DNA of 35,904 bases, taken from JBILXY01 sp044378055 (GTDB lineage Bacteria > Patescibacteriota > JACMRA01). Under the pieces are notes generated by a model that was given only the letters and a program-made list of their open reading frames with translations, was not told the DNA's origin and did no database searches. The translations under genes were made by a program, and so were the position numbers. The DNA lies in assembly GCA_044378055.1 (NCBI GenBank), contig JBILXY010000010.1, forward strand, positions 1 through 35,904, in the 5' to 3' direction. Positions 15,429 to 22,787 of the stretch are shown here, in pieces (the first letter of the stretch is position 1; each line of letters begins with the position of its first letter).

Positions 15429-15569
15429 CTATTTATAAGATCTATTTTCAATACTTTGATTTTGAAGAGCTGGAATAATCACTGTTTGGTAAATGTAAAA
15501 GTAGGCAACTAAAACACCACCTATAGCCATAATGGTAATAAAAATTGTAAATATATCTCTACTTCGCAT
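15429..15569 (-). CDS. 46-residue membrane microprotein
   Basis: ATG 15569 to TAG 15429 encodes MRSRDIFTIFITIMAIGGVL and on, with one hydrophobic helix (FTIFITIMAIGGVLVAYFYIY) and a polar tail (PALQNQSIENRSYK). It is divergent from the DnaQ-like gene and convergent with the 15237 microprotein, with a hairpin between them. Function is unknown. Confidence 0.45.
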   Translation of the reverse strand: MRSRDIFTIFITIMAIGGVLVAYFYIYQTVIIPALQNQSIENRSYK

Positions 15570-15626
15570 AAATTGTTTGCAGTATTTCCCTTGTTAAGTT
15601 AAATAGTTTAATTGTATATAATACAT

Positions 15627-16220
15627 ATGTCAAAGAACGCAAAATACTTAGTTATAGATACCGAAGCCACAGGACTTCATCCTACAAAGAATTGTTTAAT
15701 TCAAGTTGGGGTAATTTTAGCTGATAAAGATTTAAACATTATTTCAGAAAAAGTTTGGGAAATTAAAGCTGAATCGAATGCAGAAATTGACCCAGTAGCA
15801 ATGGAGATAAATGGAATTAATTTAAATAATCGATTGGGCGAGATTGCTCAGTTAGAATTTTGTAAGGAATTTATAGCTTTAATTAAAGAAAATTTCGAGC
15901 AATCACCAATTGTTATAGCTCAGTTTTATCCCTTTGATTATGCTTATCTAGATGCTATTTTTTGCAAAAATGGTTTTGATTCCAGAGATATTAACGAGGT
16001 TTTAGGCAATAATTTTATTGATACGAAAAGCTTGGCTTATTATTTTAATTACAAGGCAGAACAAAATAAAGTTGAAATACCTTTTCCAATTACTTCACTT
16101 TCTAAAGAAGGCGGTTTAGCTGATAAATTAGAGGTTTTTGGCTTTCATGCCCATAACGCACTTGGCGACTGTAGGGCAACTTTGGAAGTTCTTAAGAAGT
16201 ATAAAATTGCTGGTTTTTAG
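15627..16220 (+). CDS. DnaQ-like (DEDDh) 3'-5' exonuclease
   Basis: The 197-residue protein has all the DEDDh exonuclease signatures: Asp and Glu in VIDTEATG near the N-terminus, the middle Asp in QFYPFDYAYLD, and His and Asp in HAHNALGDCRATLEVL. Such proteins act as proofreading subunits (DnaQ) or as repair or RNA exonucleases; a stand-alone gene cannot be assigned between these. The start is ATG 15627. A TATAAT lies only 4 nt before it, so an upstream TTG at 15612 overlaps the promoter and is not used. HU follows downstream on the same strand with its own promoter. Confidence 0.88.
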   Translation: MSKNAKYLVIDTEATGLHPTKNCLIQVGVILADKDLNIISEKVWEIKAESNAEIDPVAMEINGINLNNRLGEIAQLEFCKEFIALIKENFEQSPIVIAQFYPFDYAYLDAIFCKNGFDSRDINEVLGNNFIDTKSLAYYFNYKAEQNKVEIPFPITSLSKEGGLADKLEVFGFHAHNALGDCRATLEVLKKYKIAGF

Positions 16221-16229
16221 CATACTTCC

Positions 16230-16284
16230 TTGACAAAAAGCCAACTTACTTTTAGGTTCGGCGTAATTACTTAGAAAGGAGGTG
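16230..16284 (+). promoter_or_regulatory. HU promoter and strong Shine-Dalgarno
   Basis: TTGACA at 16230-16235 is followed after 17 nt by a TAGGTT-like -10. AAAGGAGGTGAT at 16275-16286 is a near-perfect anti-16S match, 8 nt before ATG 16291. This is the strongest ribosome-binding site in the window. Confidence 0.7.
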
Positions 16285-16290
16285 ATATGA

Positions 16291-16596
16291 ATGGCTAAAA
16301 GTACAACTCAAAAATTAAATCGTACAGAACTTGTTGATGCAATTTCCGTCAGCCTTGGTGTTTCCAAAGCTCAATCCGAGAAATTCTTAAACAGTTTTGT
16401 TTCTGTGGTTACTGACTCTTTGGCTAAAGGAGTAGAAGTCAACATCACTGGCTTCGGCGTTTTCCGCAGAGTCACCCGCAGTGCTAGAAAAGGGGTAAAT
16501 CCTAAATCTAGACTTCCTATGCAAATCCCTGCTTCCACTAGTGTAGCATATAAAGTAGGCAAAACTTTGAAAGAAGCTGTAAAAGGCACAGTATAG
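16291..16596 (+). CDS. hup: HU-family DNA-binding protein
   Basis: This 101-residue histone-like protein bends and compacts DNA as a dimer. The family pattern is clear: TELVDAISVSLGVSKAQSEK, the helix FLNSFVSVVTDSLAKG, VNITGFGVFRRVTRSARKG, the arm with NPKSRLPMQIPAS, and the closing helix VAYKVGKTLKEAVKG. The flexible-arm RxGxNP motif reads RKGVNP. The length is slightly above the usual 90. A strong Shine-Dalgarno and a terminator flank it, fitting an abundant protein. An ATG at 16286 opens only a three-codon frame. Confidence 0.95.
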   Translation: MAKSTTQKLNRTELVDAISVSLGVSKAQSEKFLNSFVSVVTDSLAKGVEVNITGFGVFRRVTRSARKGVNPKSRLPMQIPASTSVAYKVGKTLKEAVKGTV

Positions 16597-16621
16597 TTAA
16601 ACTATATTCTTTCTGTATCTT

Positions 16622-16645
16622 AAGCCACCCTTCGGGGTGGTTTTG
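16622..16645 (+). terminator. Terminator of HU
   Basis: Stem CCACCC/GGGTGG with a TTCG-type loop is followed by TTTTGG, 29 nt after the HU stop codon. Confidence 0.7.
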
Positions 16646-16666
16646 GTATTGCCTCGTGTTGCCAGT

Positions 16667-16713
16667 AACCCTCCGCCCTTACGGGCACCTCCCTTTACAA
16701 GGGAGAATTAGGT
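16667..16713 (-). repeat. CTCCCTT/AAGGGAG double-hairpin repeat
   Basis: This is the reverse-orientation copy of the 3111-3163 element. It has both hairpins: CTCCCTT/AAGGGAG and a GCCC/GGGC palindrome with a GTAA loop. Confidence 0.75.
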
Positions 16714-16719
16714 TGGCAC

Positions 16720-16806
16720 GTAGCGGCGATCGCGGATCGCCATTTGCAAAAACGCAGCATAAGTACCCCTATCTAGGGGTGAAACCGTCAGGTTTCGGGG
16801 TAGTGG
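16720..16806 (+). repeat. Composite hairpin repeat overlapping the 3' end of the glycosyltransferase gene
   Basis: The order is REP at 16720-16741 (arms GGCGATC/GATCGCC), a 22-nt linker, TACCCCTATCTAGGGGTG, then a GAAACC/GGTTTC hairpin ending GGGGTAG. It has the same modules in the same order as inside rsmE and the cysteine desulfurase. Here it is antisense to the gene it overlaps and supplies that gene's last codons and stop. Confidence 0.87.
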
Positions 16807-17929
16807 CTTGTTTGAAGAGTTTTTCGTACTTTTCGGCCATTTTTTGGATTTGGAAATTTTCTAAAACTGTTTGGCGAATCTCCGCCTTATTCTCCACTTT
16901 CCTCCAATAAGTTATATTCTCCACGAATAATTCTATTTGGTTTTTCAAAGATTCTACATCGTCTAGATTATGAATAAGATCTCTTTCTTTAATATTCTCC
17001 TGAAAGTCTTTCAGTTCTAAAAATACTGGTAAATTGGAACACAGCACAGGAACTCCGCGTTCCCAACTTTCCACAACCACCAAACCGAAGCTTTCTTTTC
17101 TGCTTGGGAAAACTAGCAAATCTAAATTATCGTAAAAGGTTTTTGGTTCTGCAACAAAGCCAAGCCAATTAATTTTAATGTTTGGTGAAAAATTAAGGTC
17201 TGATTCCAATTTTTGTAAGGTTTTAAGATATTCTCCTTCACCTGCAATATTAACTACAATCTCCGACTTTGTATTAAGCAAACTGAGGGCTTTTAACAAA
17301 ATATCTATACCTTTTTCTTCATGAATCCTGGCGATGAATCCTAGCACTATTTCTGGGCGTTCCTGCCAATTGCTTGGTTTTGTTTGGAAAATATTTATTC
17401 CATGGTGAATTACGCTTGGGTATTTTGCCAATTCACCATTTTCGCTCCAATCGGTTTGCTGGGCTTTGGACATAAAAACAACAGGGTATTTTTGCCACAT
17501 CCATTTTAAAATTGGTAGTAGCGGACTTTTTGCTATTGAATTAGGAAAGCGGTTGTTCTGAATTATAAAAACCACAGGCCTGTTCCACAAAATTCTTACC
17601 CAGGGAAGAACAAAAAATAGCTCTGTAAATGAAGTAGGGGAAACAATAATTTCGGCAGATTTAAACTCGTTTTTAAACCTCCAAACATGCCACAATCCAG
17701 AAATAAAGCTGAAAGGGCTTAGAATTAGGTTTTTTATGGTTACAGGCTCTAAACCTGCTGAAGATAAAGTCGCTTTCAATCCTAACTTTTCAAAAACTTT
17801 GTACAAGGCTAAACTTCCTCCTAAAAAAGAATGCTGGTGCTGAGGTAAACTTGTAACCAAATTTTCAATAAATTTTTCCCCACCACCATAATTGCTTTTT
17901 AAAGGGGAAGAAACATAGAGGATGTTCAT
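16769..17929 (-). CDS. GT4-family glycosyltransferase, C-terminus ending in repeat DNA
   Basis: The protein transfers a sugar from an activated donor, probably for envelope glycans. The N-terminal GT-B domain has ILYVSSPLKSNYGGGEKFIENL. The C-terminal donor domain has VLGFIARIHEEKGIDILLKAL, VNIAGEGEYLKTLQ, and the donor-binding motif LLVFPSRKESFGLVVVESWERG. The family helix at the end is present (EKYEKLFKQ), and the last residues, TTPKPDGFTPR, are translated from the inserted composite repeat, which also provides the TAG stop. The loss is at most a few C-terminal residues, so function is likely kept. The substrate cannot be told from sequence. Confidence 0.87.
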   Translation of the reverse strand: MNILYVSSPLKSNYGGGEKFIENLVTSLPQHQHSFLGGSLALYKVFEKLGLKATLSSAGLEPVTIKNLILSPFSFISGLWHVWRFKNEFKSAEIIVSPTSFTELFFVLPWVRILWNRPVVFIIQNNRFPNSIAKSPLLPILKWMWQKYPVVFMSKAQQTDWSENGELAKYPSVIHHGINIFQTKPSNWQERPEIVLGFIARIHEEKGIDILLKALSLLNTKSEIVVNIAGEGEYLKTLQKLESDLNFSPNIKINWLGFVAEPKTFYDNLDLLVFPSRKESFGLVVVESWERGVPVLCSNLPVFLELKDFQENIKERDLIHNLDDVESLKNQIELFVENITYWRKVENKAEIRQTVLENFQIQKMAEKYEKLFKQATTPKPDGFTPR

Positions 17930-18014
17930 GGTTTTAGACTTGGAATATTTGGGTTTTTAGTAAAGGGTGGGAGAGGAGTTTGACATGCTTTTTAAGAGAA
18001 AACATATCTTAAGT

Positions 18015-18494
18015 ATGAATTTTAATACAATTTTACACGCACAGTTCATTACAAGAAATAACTTCATTATTGCTGACAAAATTAACAATGGAGATAAAAG
18101 CATTTTTAGTGATTCCTATGCTTTTGCAATATCAAAATCAATTTATCCTACTTTTCATGAAGATTTGGGCTTAGAAGGTGTTTTAAAAAGCGATGAAGAT
18201 TTAATTAAAATTAACCCATTTTATTTTCAATACAAAACATCCTACAGAGAGGTTAGTAAAATTGATAATTTTTTAGATTTGAAATTCAAACCAAACAAAA
18301 ATGAACATAATTATAATATTTCGGGCAATTTTAATATGAAAAGCGGTGATTATATAGTGTCAACCTACAACATTTTACGACACTTTATTCTCTTCTTTAA
18401 ATATAACCCTCTGCCCTACGGTTTTATAACGCGGTTGTGGTTGGGAGAATTAAAATTCTCCGCTACGGTTTTTTATAAACAAAAAAATCCCTAA
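18015..18494 (+). CDS. Protein of unknown function with a repeat-derived C-terminus
   Basis: From ATG 18015 the protein has 159 residues. It is soluble-looking, Asn/Lys/Phe-rich, and matches no family I know. ATG 18015 is preferred over earlier in-frame starts (17967, 17985) because TTGACA at 17980-17985 ends exactly 29 nt before it, the spacing seen at other genes here. The last roughly 30 codons run into a REP-bearing duplicated block (18408-18526), and the stop lies in a terminator hairpin. The original C-terminus may therefore be lost, and the gene could be a decaying copy. Confidence 0.5.
   Translation: MNFNTILHAQFITRNNFIIADKINNGDKSIFSDSYAFAISKSIYPTFHEDLGLEGVLKSDEDLIKINPFYFQYKTSYREVSKIDNFLDLKFKPNKNEHNYNISGNFNMKSGDYIVSTYNILRHFILFFKYNPLPYGFITRLWLGELKFSATVFYKQKNP
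18444..18466 (-). repeat. REP-like element (stem GGAGAATT/AATTCTCC)
   Basis: On the minus strand GTAGC is followed by an 8-bp palindromic stem. A diverged copy, with GTTGC instead of GTAGC, is at about 19544-19566. Confidence 0.8.
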
Positions 18495-18509
18495 AATGGG
18501 GCTTTTTTA
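18481..18509. terminator. Bidirectional terminator hairpin
   Basis: An A-run, then CCC-TAAAAT-GGGG, then a T-run. It overlaps the stop codon of the 18015 gene. The corresponding hairpin at 19572-19610 ends the tRNA-Arg gene. Confidence 0.65.
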
Positions 18510-18666
18510 ATTGGTGGTCTCGGCTTATTACAAACCCGAACACTAATTTTAATATTATTGAATGGTTTGTTGGGAAGAAGTGTTGGATACAGGAGGTGAA
18601 AATTGAATTCCAAAAAATTTGGGCATGAAATAAAGCTAGGTATTCCTAGCTTGGCATGTATTTTTT

Positions 18667-19020
18667 TGGCATTACGGTAAAAAATAGTGGTGCTAGAATG
18701 GTTTTGTCTCTATTCTAAGACAAGAAATGACAAAACATAATATTTTAAGTATCTTTTGTTAGAATTTTGTTCTAAAACATAAATAAAAAGACAAGAAAAT
18801 AATATGAAATTTAAAAAATAGTTGGATTAGACTGTTAGGTAAAAAGTTAAACCACTCAAACATTTAATCGATAATAAGGGAGAATCGGGCGATTAATAAG
18901 AAATTAGAACAAAATTCTCCATTAAAAAGCTTAGAGAAAAGATAGATGTAGAAATGAATAAAAAAGACTTAAATAATTAAAATATTTTCATTTCCACCAC
19001 TATTTTTTACCGTAATGCCA
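18667..19020. mobile_element. MITE-like element, 354 bp, 26-bp perfect terminal inverted repeats
   Basis: The left end 18667-18692 (TGGCATTACGGTAAAAAATA and on to GTGGTG) is exactly repeated in reverse complement at 18995-19020. Both ends are bordered by TTTTTT, a possible target duplication. The inside has no ORF of note and is A-rich. No transposase in the window has obviously matching ends, so it would be non-autonomous. It sits in the gap between the 18015 gene and an orphan gene. Confidence 0.8.
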
Positions 19021-19033
19021 TTTTTTTGAAAGA

Positions 19034-19339
19034 TTAGTGACTTATTGCCTTGATAGTTGCATCCAGCTTAACTGGATATGTTATATTGATGTATATCTCT
19101 GGTCGAATAGGCTCAACACCAACTTCACAAATGCAAGCTTTCACTTTGTCACCCATATAAATCTCAGGTATCGAAGGGATTTGCACTGCGTAGAAATGTA
19201 ATACACTTCCACTTTCGATTGGAATAGTTGGACTGATAAAGAATGTGTTATAACCTGCGGCATCATCAGGATGCTTGGGATCTAAGCTGATCTCAAGTAT
19301 TATATCATCGATCTGTGGAACCTGAACTTGTATTTCCAT
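19034..19339 (-). CDS. Orphan small protein, Shine-Dalgarno-led
   Basis: From ATG 19339 the protein has 101 residues (MEIQVQVPQIDDIILEISLD). GGAG lies 8 nt upstream. A longer in-frame start at 19417 adds 26 residues but lacks a ribosome site. It is beta-rich by pattern (VLHFYAVQIPSIPEIYMGDK, PEIYINITYPVKLDATIKAI) with no membrane helix. I know no family. It lies between the MITE-like element and a REP, inside the block bounded by the duplicated tRNA 3' ends. Confidence 0.6.
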   Translation of the reverse strand: MEIQVQVPQIDDIILEISLDPKHPDDAAGYNTFFISPTIPIESGSVLHFYAVQIPSIPEIYMGDKVKACICEVGVEPIRPEIYINITYPVKLDATIKAISH

Positions 19340-19496
19340 ACAATTTTCTCCAACTAAATTTATATGCTTTATGTGCAATTCTATTTTAAACACATAAAAA
19401 GGTTTAATGCAAGTCAATTTTTATCTATAATTGGATATTTTAGCACGTAAACTTGGCCGCTACGGTAAGGTTGAGCTCTGCCAATAAAGTGCCTTT

Positions 19497-19518
19497 GACA
19501 ACGGGGCGTTGTCGCTAC
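19497..19518 (-). repeat. REP-like element (stem GACAACG/CGTTGTC)
   Basis: On the minus strand GTAGC precedes a perfect 7-bp stem GACAACG/CGTTGTC with a 3-nt loop. A weaker GTAGCGGCC trace is nearby at 19453-19462. Confidence 0.85.
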
Positions 19519-19626
19519 GGTTTGATAATGTGGTTGTGGGTGGGAAAATTAAAATTCTCCGCAACGGTTTCTCTAAAAACAAAAAACACCCTGAAATGGG
19601 GGTAATTCTTCTTGGTGGTCCCGGCG
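19508..19626. repeat. Right copy of the duplicated REP/terminator/tRNA-3'-end block
   Basis: This is the direct-repeat partner of 18408-18526, reaching into the 3' end of the intact tRNA-Arg gene. The copies differ at scattered positions. Confidence 0.75.
19572..19610 (-). terminator. tRNA-Arg terminator
   Basis: On the minus strand, just past the tRNA CCA end, ACCCCCATTTCAGGGTG forms a short stem followed by a T-run. Confidence 0.65.
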
Positions 19627-19689
19627 CGAATCGAACGCACAACCTTTTCCTTAGGACGGAACTGCTCTATCCAATTGAGCTACGAAACC
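19613..19689 (-). tRNA. tRNA-Arg (anticodon CCT), CCA encoded
   Basis: On the minus strand the cloverleaf is complete. The acceptor stem is GGTTTCG with CGGGACC (two G-T pairs), the D-arm GCTC/GAGC, and the anticodon stem GTTCC/GGAAA around loop GTCCTAA (anticodon CCT at 19655-19653). The variable loop is AGGTT and the T-arm GTGCG-TTCGATT-CGCGC. A73 is followed by genomic CCA. One G-A mismatch closes the anticodon stem at its outer end. It reads AGG arginine codons. Confidence 0.93.
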
Positions 19690-19840
19690 AAAAATTGATA
19701 CTGGATATTCTAAATTAATTAGTTTACAAAGTACTCTTTAAGCTAGATTGCAAAACCAAAAAAGGTCAAGATGTTGAAGTTTTTTCTTGGTTACTTGCTC
19801 TGATTAATAATAGCTTCTATGTTTAGTTAAACAATTTTTT

Positions 19841-20497
19841 ATGCAACCCACAATACTTTTCGCCACCACCAATGGAAGTAAAATTAGGCTTTTTAAACTG
19901 GCTTGGCAGGCGCTTGGTCTGCGGGAAAAATTTAATTTGGTGACTCTAAAAGATCTTCCAAAAATTGAACTTGGCCATATTGCCGAAGATAGTGGAACTT
20001 TTGGTGGGGATGCTTTATTAAAAGCCAGGGCTTATGCAGAAGCTTACAATTTACCAACTATTTCCCAAGATAGAGGTTTTGTTTTTGAAGCTTTAAATTG
20101 GCCTGGAACTTTAAGTAAAGAAGTAATGTTTGGGGATGAAAAAGTTATCCATACAAAACAACTTTGGGAAGAACAAAGAGAGGAGAATTATAATAGGGCT
20201 GTGTCAGTTTTGACCAACTTAGATGGTCTTGAAAACAGACGAATCCAGATTATTCAAGGGCTTGCAATATCTTTGCCAAATGGAAATTTTCAAACTGAAG
20301 AAAAAATTAGTTATGGAACAGCCAGCCAACAAGTAATAAACGGAGTAGGTGGTTCTTACGATTGGTTTTTTATTCACGATGGGCTTGAAATTACCAATTC
20401 TCAATTTCCATCAGAAGAAGCTTTGGATGAATATGCCGCCAGAAATTATTATCCAATCACCCCTAAGATTTTAGAGTTTTTAAATGAAATAAAATAA
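19841..20497 (+). CDS. Non-canonical purine NTP pyrophosphatase (RdgB/HAM1-like)
   Basis: The enzyme hydrolyses XTP, dITP and similar damaged nucleotides to monophosphates. The 218-residue protein has the substrate-binding N-terminus ILFATTNGSKIRLFKLA, the HIAEDSGTFGGDALLKARAYAE helix region, and PTISQDRGFVFEALNWPGT in the place of the family's DSGLxVxALxGxPG. The later motif is more diverged (GVGGSYDWFFI, EEALDEYAARNYYP). It is longer than usual by roughly 20 residues and degenerate around the middle, so its substrate range may differ. The start at ATG 19841 has no Shine-Dalgarno and no clear TTGACA box. Confidence 0.8.
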   Translation: MQPTILFATTNGSKIRLFKLAWQALGLREKFNLVTLKDLPKIELGHIAEDSGTFGGDALLKARAYAEAYNLPTISQDRGFVFEALNWPGTLSKEVMFGDEKVIHTKQLWEEQREENYNRAVSVLTNLDGLENRRIQIIQGLAISLPNGNFQTEEKISYGTASQQVINGVGGSYDWFFIHDGLEITNSQFPSEEALDEYAARNYYPITPKILEFLNEIK

Positions 20498-20576
20498 TAT
20501 TATAAAAAAGGAAGCTTAATTGTTATTTAATCACAAAATATATTTTCCCCAAATCAAAATATTAATTTGAATATGC

Positions 20577-20630
20577 TTGCATAAGTATGAAAAGTGTGCT
20601 TATAATGAGCAGATAAAACTAGTGAGGTGA
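20577..20630 (+). promoter_or_regulatory. Promoter and ribosome-binding site of the 20636 gene
   Basis: TTGCAT (20577-20582), an 18-nt spacer and a perfect TATAAT (20601-20606) precede GTGAGGTGA, which ends about 6 nt before ATG 20636. This predicts a short leader with a true Shine-Dalgarno. Confidence 0.7.
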
Positions 20631-20635
20631 TTTGT

Positions 20636-20839
20636 ATGCTTTGGTTATTATTCGCAGGTTTTGCTGTTTTGGCATGTATTTTGTCCTTCAAAAACAGTTT
20701 AACTAAGCTTGGAACTTGTTTGTTCTTCCTGGCGATTTTTTTAGCCTGTAATGGGCTAAATTTAAATGAATTTGTAATCCCCACTGGATGCATTTTTGTT
20801 GCTGTAGTGATAGCTGCTACCTTTTTTGACTGGGAATAG
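20636..20839 (+). CDS. Small two-helix membrane protein, Shine-Dalgarno-led
   Basis: The 67-residue protein has helix 1 MLWLLFAGFAVLACILSF, a polar bend (KNSLTKLG), helix 2 TCLFFLAIFLACNGLNL and a third hydrophobic stretch (GCIFVAVVIAATFF) ending DWE. No family is recognised. It has a textbook promoter, ribosome site and terminator, like the other self-contained small genes. Confidence 0.6.
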   Translation: MLWLLFAGFAVLACILSFKNSLTKLGTCLFFLAIFLACNGLNLNEFVIPTGCIFVAVVIAATFFDWE

Positions 20840-20851
20840 TTTTAATAAAAG

Positions 20852-20872
20852 TGGTCACCAGGCCATTTTTTT
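20852..20872 (+). terminator. Terminator of the 20636 gene
   Basis: Stem TGGTC/GGCCA with loop ACCA and A/T extensions is followed by a run of seven Ts. Confidence 0.7.
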
Positions 20873-20916
20873 CTTACCCAAGAAATATCCCCTCGCTTTT
20901 TACAATCAAGGCAGTC

Positions 20917-20938
20917 GTAGCGTAGACTCCCAGTCTCC
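20917..20938 (+). repeat. REP-like element, imperfect stem
   Basis: GTAGC is followed by a GTAGACT/AGTCTCC stem with one mismatch and loop CCC. It lies upstream of typA, outside its predicted promoter. Confidence 0.65.
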
Positions 20939-21015
20939 ATAGGCACGGGCTGGGTAAAATTTATTATACTAACTTTAAATTTGACTGAATATCAATCTTA
21001 GTTATAGCTATATGT

Positions 21016-22245
21016 ATGAACTATTCAGCTGATAAAATAAGAAACATTGCTATTATCGCACACGTTGACCATGGTAAAACCACCTTAATGGACGGTCTTA
21101 TTCGCCAAACCCTACAAATTAGAAATGTAGAAAGCCTAGGAGATTTAATCATGGATTCCATGGATCAGGAAAAAGAAAGAGGAATTACTATTAAAGCCAA
21201 AAACGCCAGTATTTATTACAAAGATTATAAGGTAAACATTGTTGATACCCCAGGTCACGCCGATTTTGGTGGTGAAGTAGAAAGAGGCTTAAGAATGGTT
21301 GATGGTGTTGTTTTGTTGGTAGACGCCCAAGAAGGCCCAATGCCTCAAACTAAATTCGTTTTGAAGAAAGCAATCAGCCTTGGTTTAAAAATTGTAGTAA
21401 TTGTTAACAAAGTAGATAAACCAGCCGCCGACCCTAAGCGCGCTTTATCTAAAGTTGAAGATTTATTCCTAGATTTAGGTGCCTCCGATGATCAAATGAA
21501 TTTCCCAGTTGTTTACGCCAGTGGTGTTCAAGGAAAAGCAGGAAAAACCTCAGACGCTTTGGAAGAAAATTTATTCCGTTTGTTAGATGTAGTAATTGAA
21601 AGCGTTCCTGCCCCTAAAGTAGATAACCAAGATATTACCGACATTAACCCACTTCAACTTATGGCCTTAGCTTTAAGTTACGATAACTTCAAAGGAAAAT
21701 TAGCCGTTGGAAAAGTGCTTTCTGGTAAAATTGCTAAAAATATGGCCGTTACTGTTATTAAGGAAAAAGAAACCGTAAAGGGTAGGGTAACCAGTTTAAT
21801 GGTTTTTGATGGCCTTGCTATGAAGGAAGTTGAAGAAGCAGGATCAGGAGAAATTGTTATGGTTGCAGGTTTTGATACAATTCAAATTGGAGACACAATT
21901 ACAACCGCCGAATTCAACAAATCTTTACCAAGAATTAAAGTTGATGAGCCAACAATTAGAATGACATTTGGTGTTAACACTTCACCTTTTTCAGGAAGAG
22001 AAGGAAAGCTAGGTACATCCAGACAAATCCGTGAAAGACTTTATAAAGAATTAGAAACCAATGTAGCTCTTCGTGTTTCCGATCACCCAGAATCTGCTGA
22101 TAAATTCGTAGTTTCAGGTAGGGGCGAGCTTCACCTTGCTGTTTTAATTGAAACCATGAGAAGAGAAGGCTTCGAACTTGAAGTTTCCAGACCAGAAGTT
22201 ATCATGAAAACCAAGGAGGAAGTAGAAGCAATGGTTACAGAGTAA
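21016..22245 (+). CDS. typA: TypA/BipA GTPase, N-terminal part of a split gene
   Basis: TypA is a ribosome-binding GTPase of the EF-G family. This 409-residue piece has all G motifs: IAIIAHVDHGKTTL (G1), ERGITIKAKNAS (switch I), IVDTPGHADFGGEVERG (G3), VIVNKVDKPAADP (G4). Domain II and the EF-G-like domain III with VSGRGELHLAVLIETMRREG follow. It stops at VSRPEVIMK plus a short tail, exactly where intact TypA passes into its C-terminal half. The rest is encoded 543 nt downstream. TTGACT lies 29 nt before the ATG. A terminator follows the stop. No frameshift can rejoin the parts, as a whole antisense gene lies between. Confidence 0.93.
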   Translation: MNYSADKIRNIAIIAHVDHGKTTLMDGLIRQTLQIRNVESLGDLIMDSMDQEKERGITIKAKNASIYYKDYKVNIVDTPGHADFGGEVERGLRMVDGVVLLVDAQEGPMPQTKFVLKKAISLGLKIVVIVNKVDKPAADPKRALSKVEDLFLDLGASDDQMNFPVVYASGVQGKAGKTSDALEENLFRLLDVVIESVPAPKVDNQDITDINPLQLMALALSYDNFKGKLAVGKVLSGKIAKNMAVTVIKEKETVKGRVTSLMVFDGLAMKEVEEAGSGEIVMVAGFDTIQIGDTITTAEFNKSLPRIKVDEPTIRMTFGVNTSPFSGREGKLGTSRQIRERLYKELETNVALRVSDHPESADKFVVSGRGELHLAVLIETMRREGFELEVSRPEVIMKTKEEVEAMVTE

Positions 22246-22260
22246 ATTTAAACCTTTAAC

Positions 22261-22294
22261 AAAAAAATAAGGGCCCCGTTTGTGGGGCTTTTTC
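22261..22294 (+). terminator. Terminator after the typA N-terminal part
   Basis: GCCCC/GGGGC stem with a GTTTGT loop and a T-run; with the A-run before it, it can also stop the convergent 22299 gene. Confidence 0.85.
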
Positions 22295-22298
22295 ATTT

Positions 22299-22673
22299 TT
22301 AGAATGCGTAACAAAGTTCTTTAAATTGAGTCTGAGAATCAAGGATGATCCAATTGCTATTATTTGGATGAATATTATCTGTGATTAAAAAAACATCCGG
22401 AGTAACAATAATAGAGCTTTCAACAGAAACCAATACACCGAATCGCGTTCTTAAACCATCTTGTTCCCAACAAATCAGTGTTGGGCAATTGATTCTTGGA
22501 ATAATCAAGCCAGTATGATAACGAGCATTTTCATTAATCAAACCAAAATCGATTAAAACTTCTTGTCTTGATTTAGCTAATAATTCAGGATAATGAGTTA
22601 GCAGAGCGAATATAGAAGTAACTCTATCTTGATAAATCGATTGACCTATATTTTCATCAGGAATCTGAATCAT
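22299..22673 (-). CDS. Orphan gene inserted between the two halves of typA
   Basis: The 124-residue protein is soluble-looking, with beta-strand-rich blocks (YHTGLIIPRINCPTLICWEQ, RFGVLVSVESSIIVTPDVFL) and no recognised family. GGAGG lies 6 nt before ATG 22673, the Shine-Dalgarno style shared by the other orphan genes here. It is antisense to typA and shares the terminator at 22261-22294. Its position shows that such a unit entered, or was exposed by rearrangement of, the typA gene. Confidence 0.65.
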   Translation of the reverse strand: MIQIPDENIGQSIYQDRVTSIFALLTHYPELLAKSRQEVLIDFGLINENARYHTGLIIPRINCPTLICWEQDGLRTRFGVLVSVESSIIVTPDVFLITDNIHPNNSNWIILDSQTQFKELCYAF

Positions 22674-22787
22674 ATAATCCTCCAGTATTAAATTGAATAA
22701 ACTTAAAACTAAAATTATTATTCAAACTTTTTGAATATTTTGGCAAATATTTGACTTGAATTGAAAAAGTTGAGTGTCTTAAAGTAC

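Larger units (their letters stand above)
18408..18526. repeat. Left copy of a duplicated REP/terminator/tRNA-3'-end block
   Basis: This segment aligns with 19508-19626: CTACGGTTT, GTGGTTG, the AATTAAAATTCTCC hairpin, an A-run, CCCTRAAATGGGG and then TTGGTGGTCYCGGC. The last piece is the 3' end of the tRNA-Arg gene found whole at 19613-19689. The rest of the tRNA is absent here. Confidence 0.75.

Noticed and set aside
18508..18560. A second tRNA gene near 18520
   Set aside because: Only about 13 nt of the tRNA-Arg 3' end is present; the rest of the cloverleaf cannot be formed.
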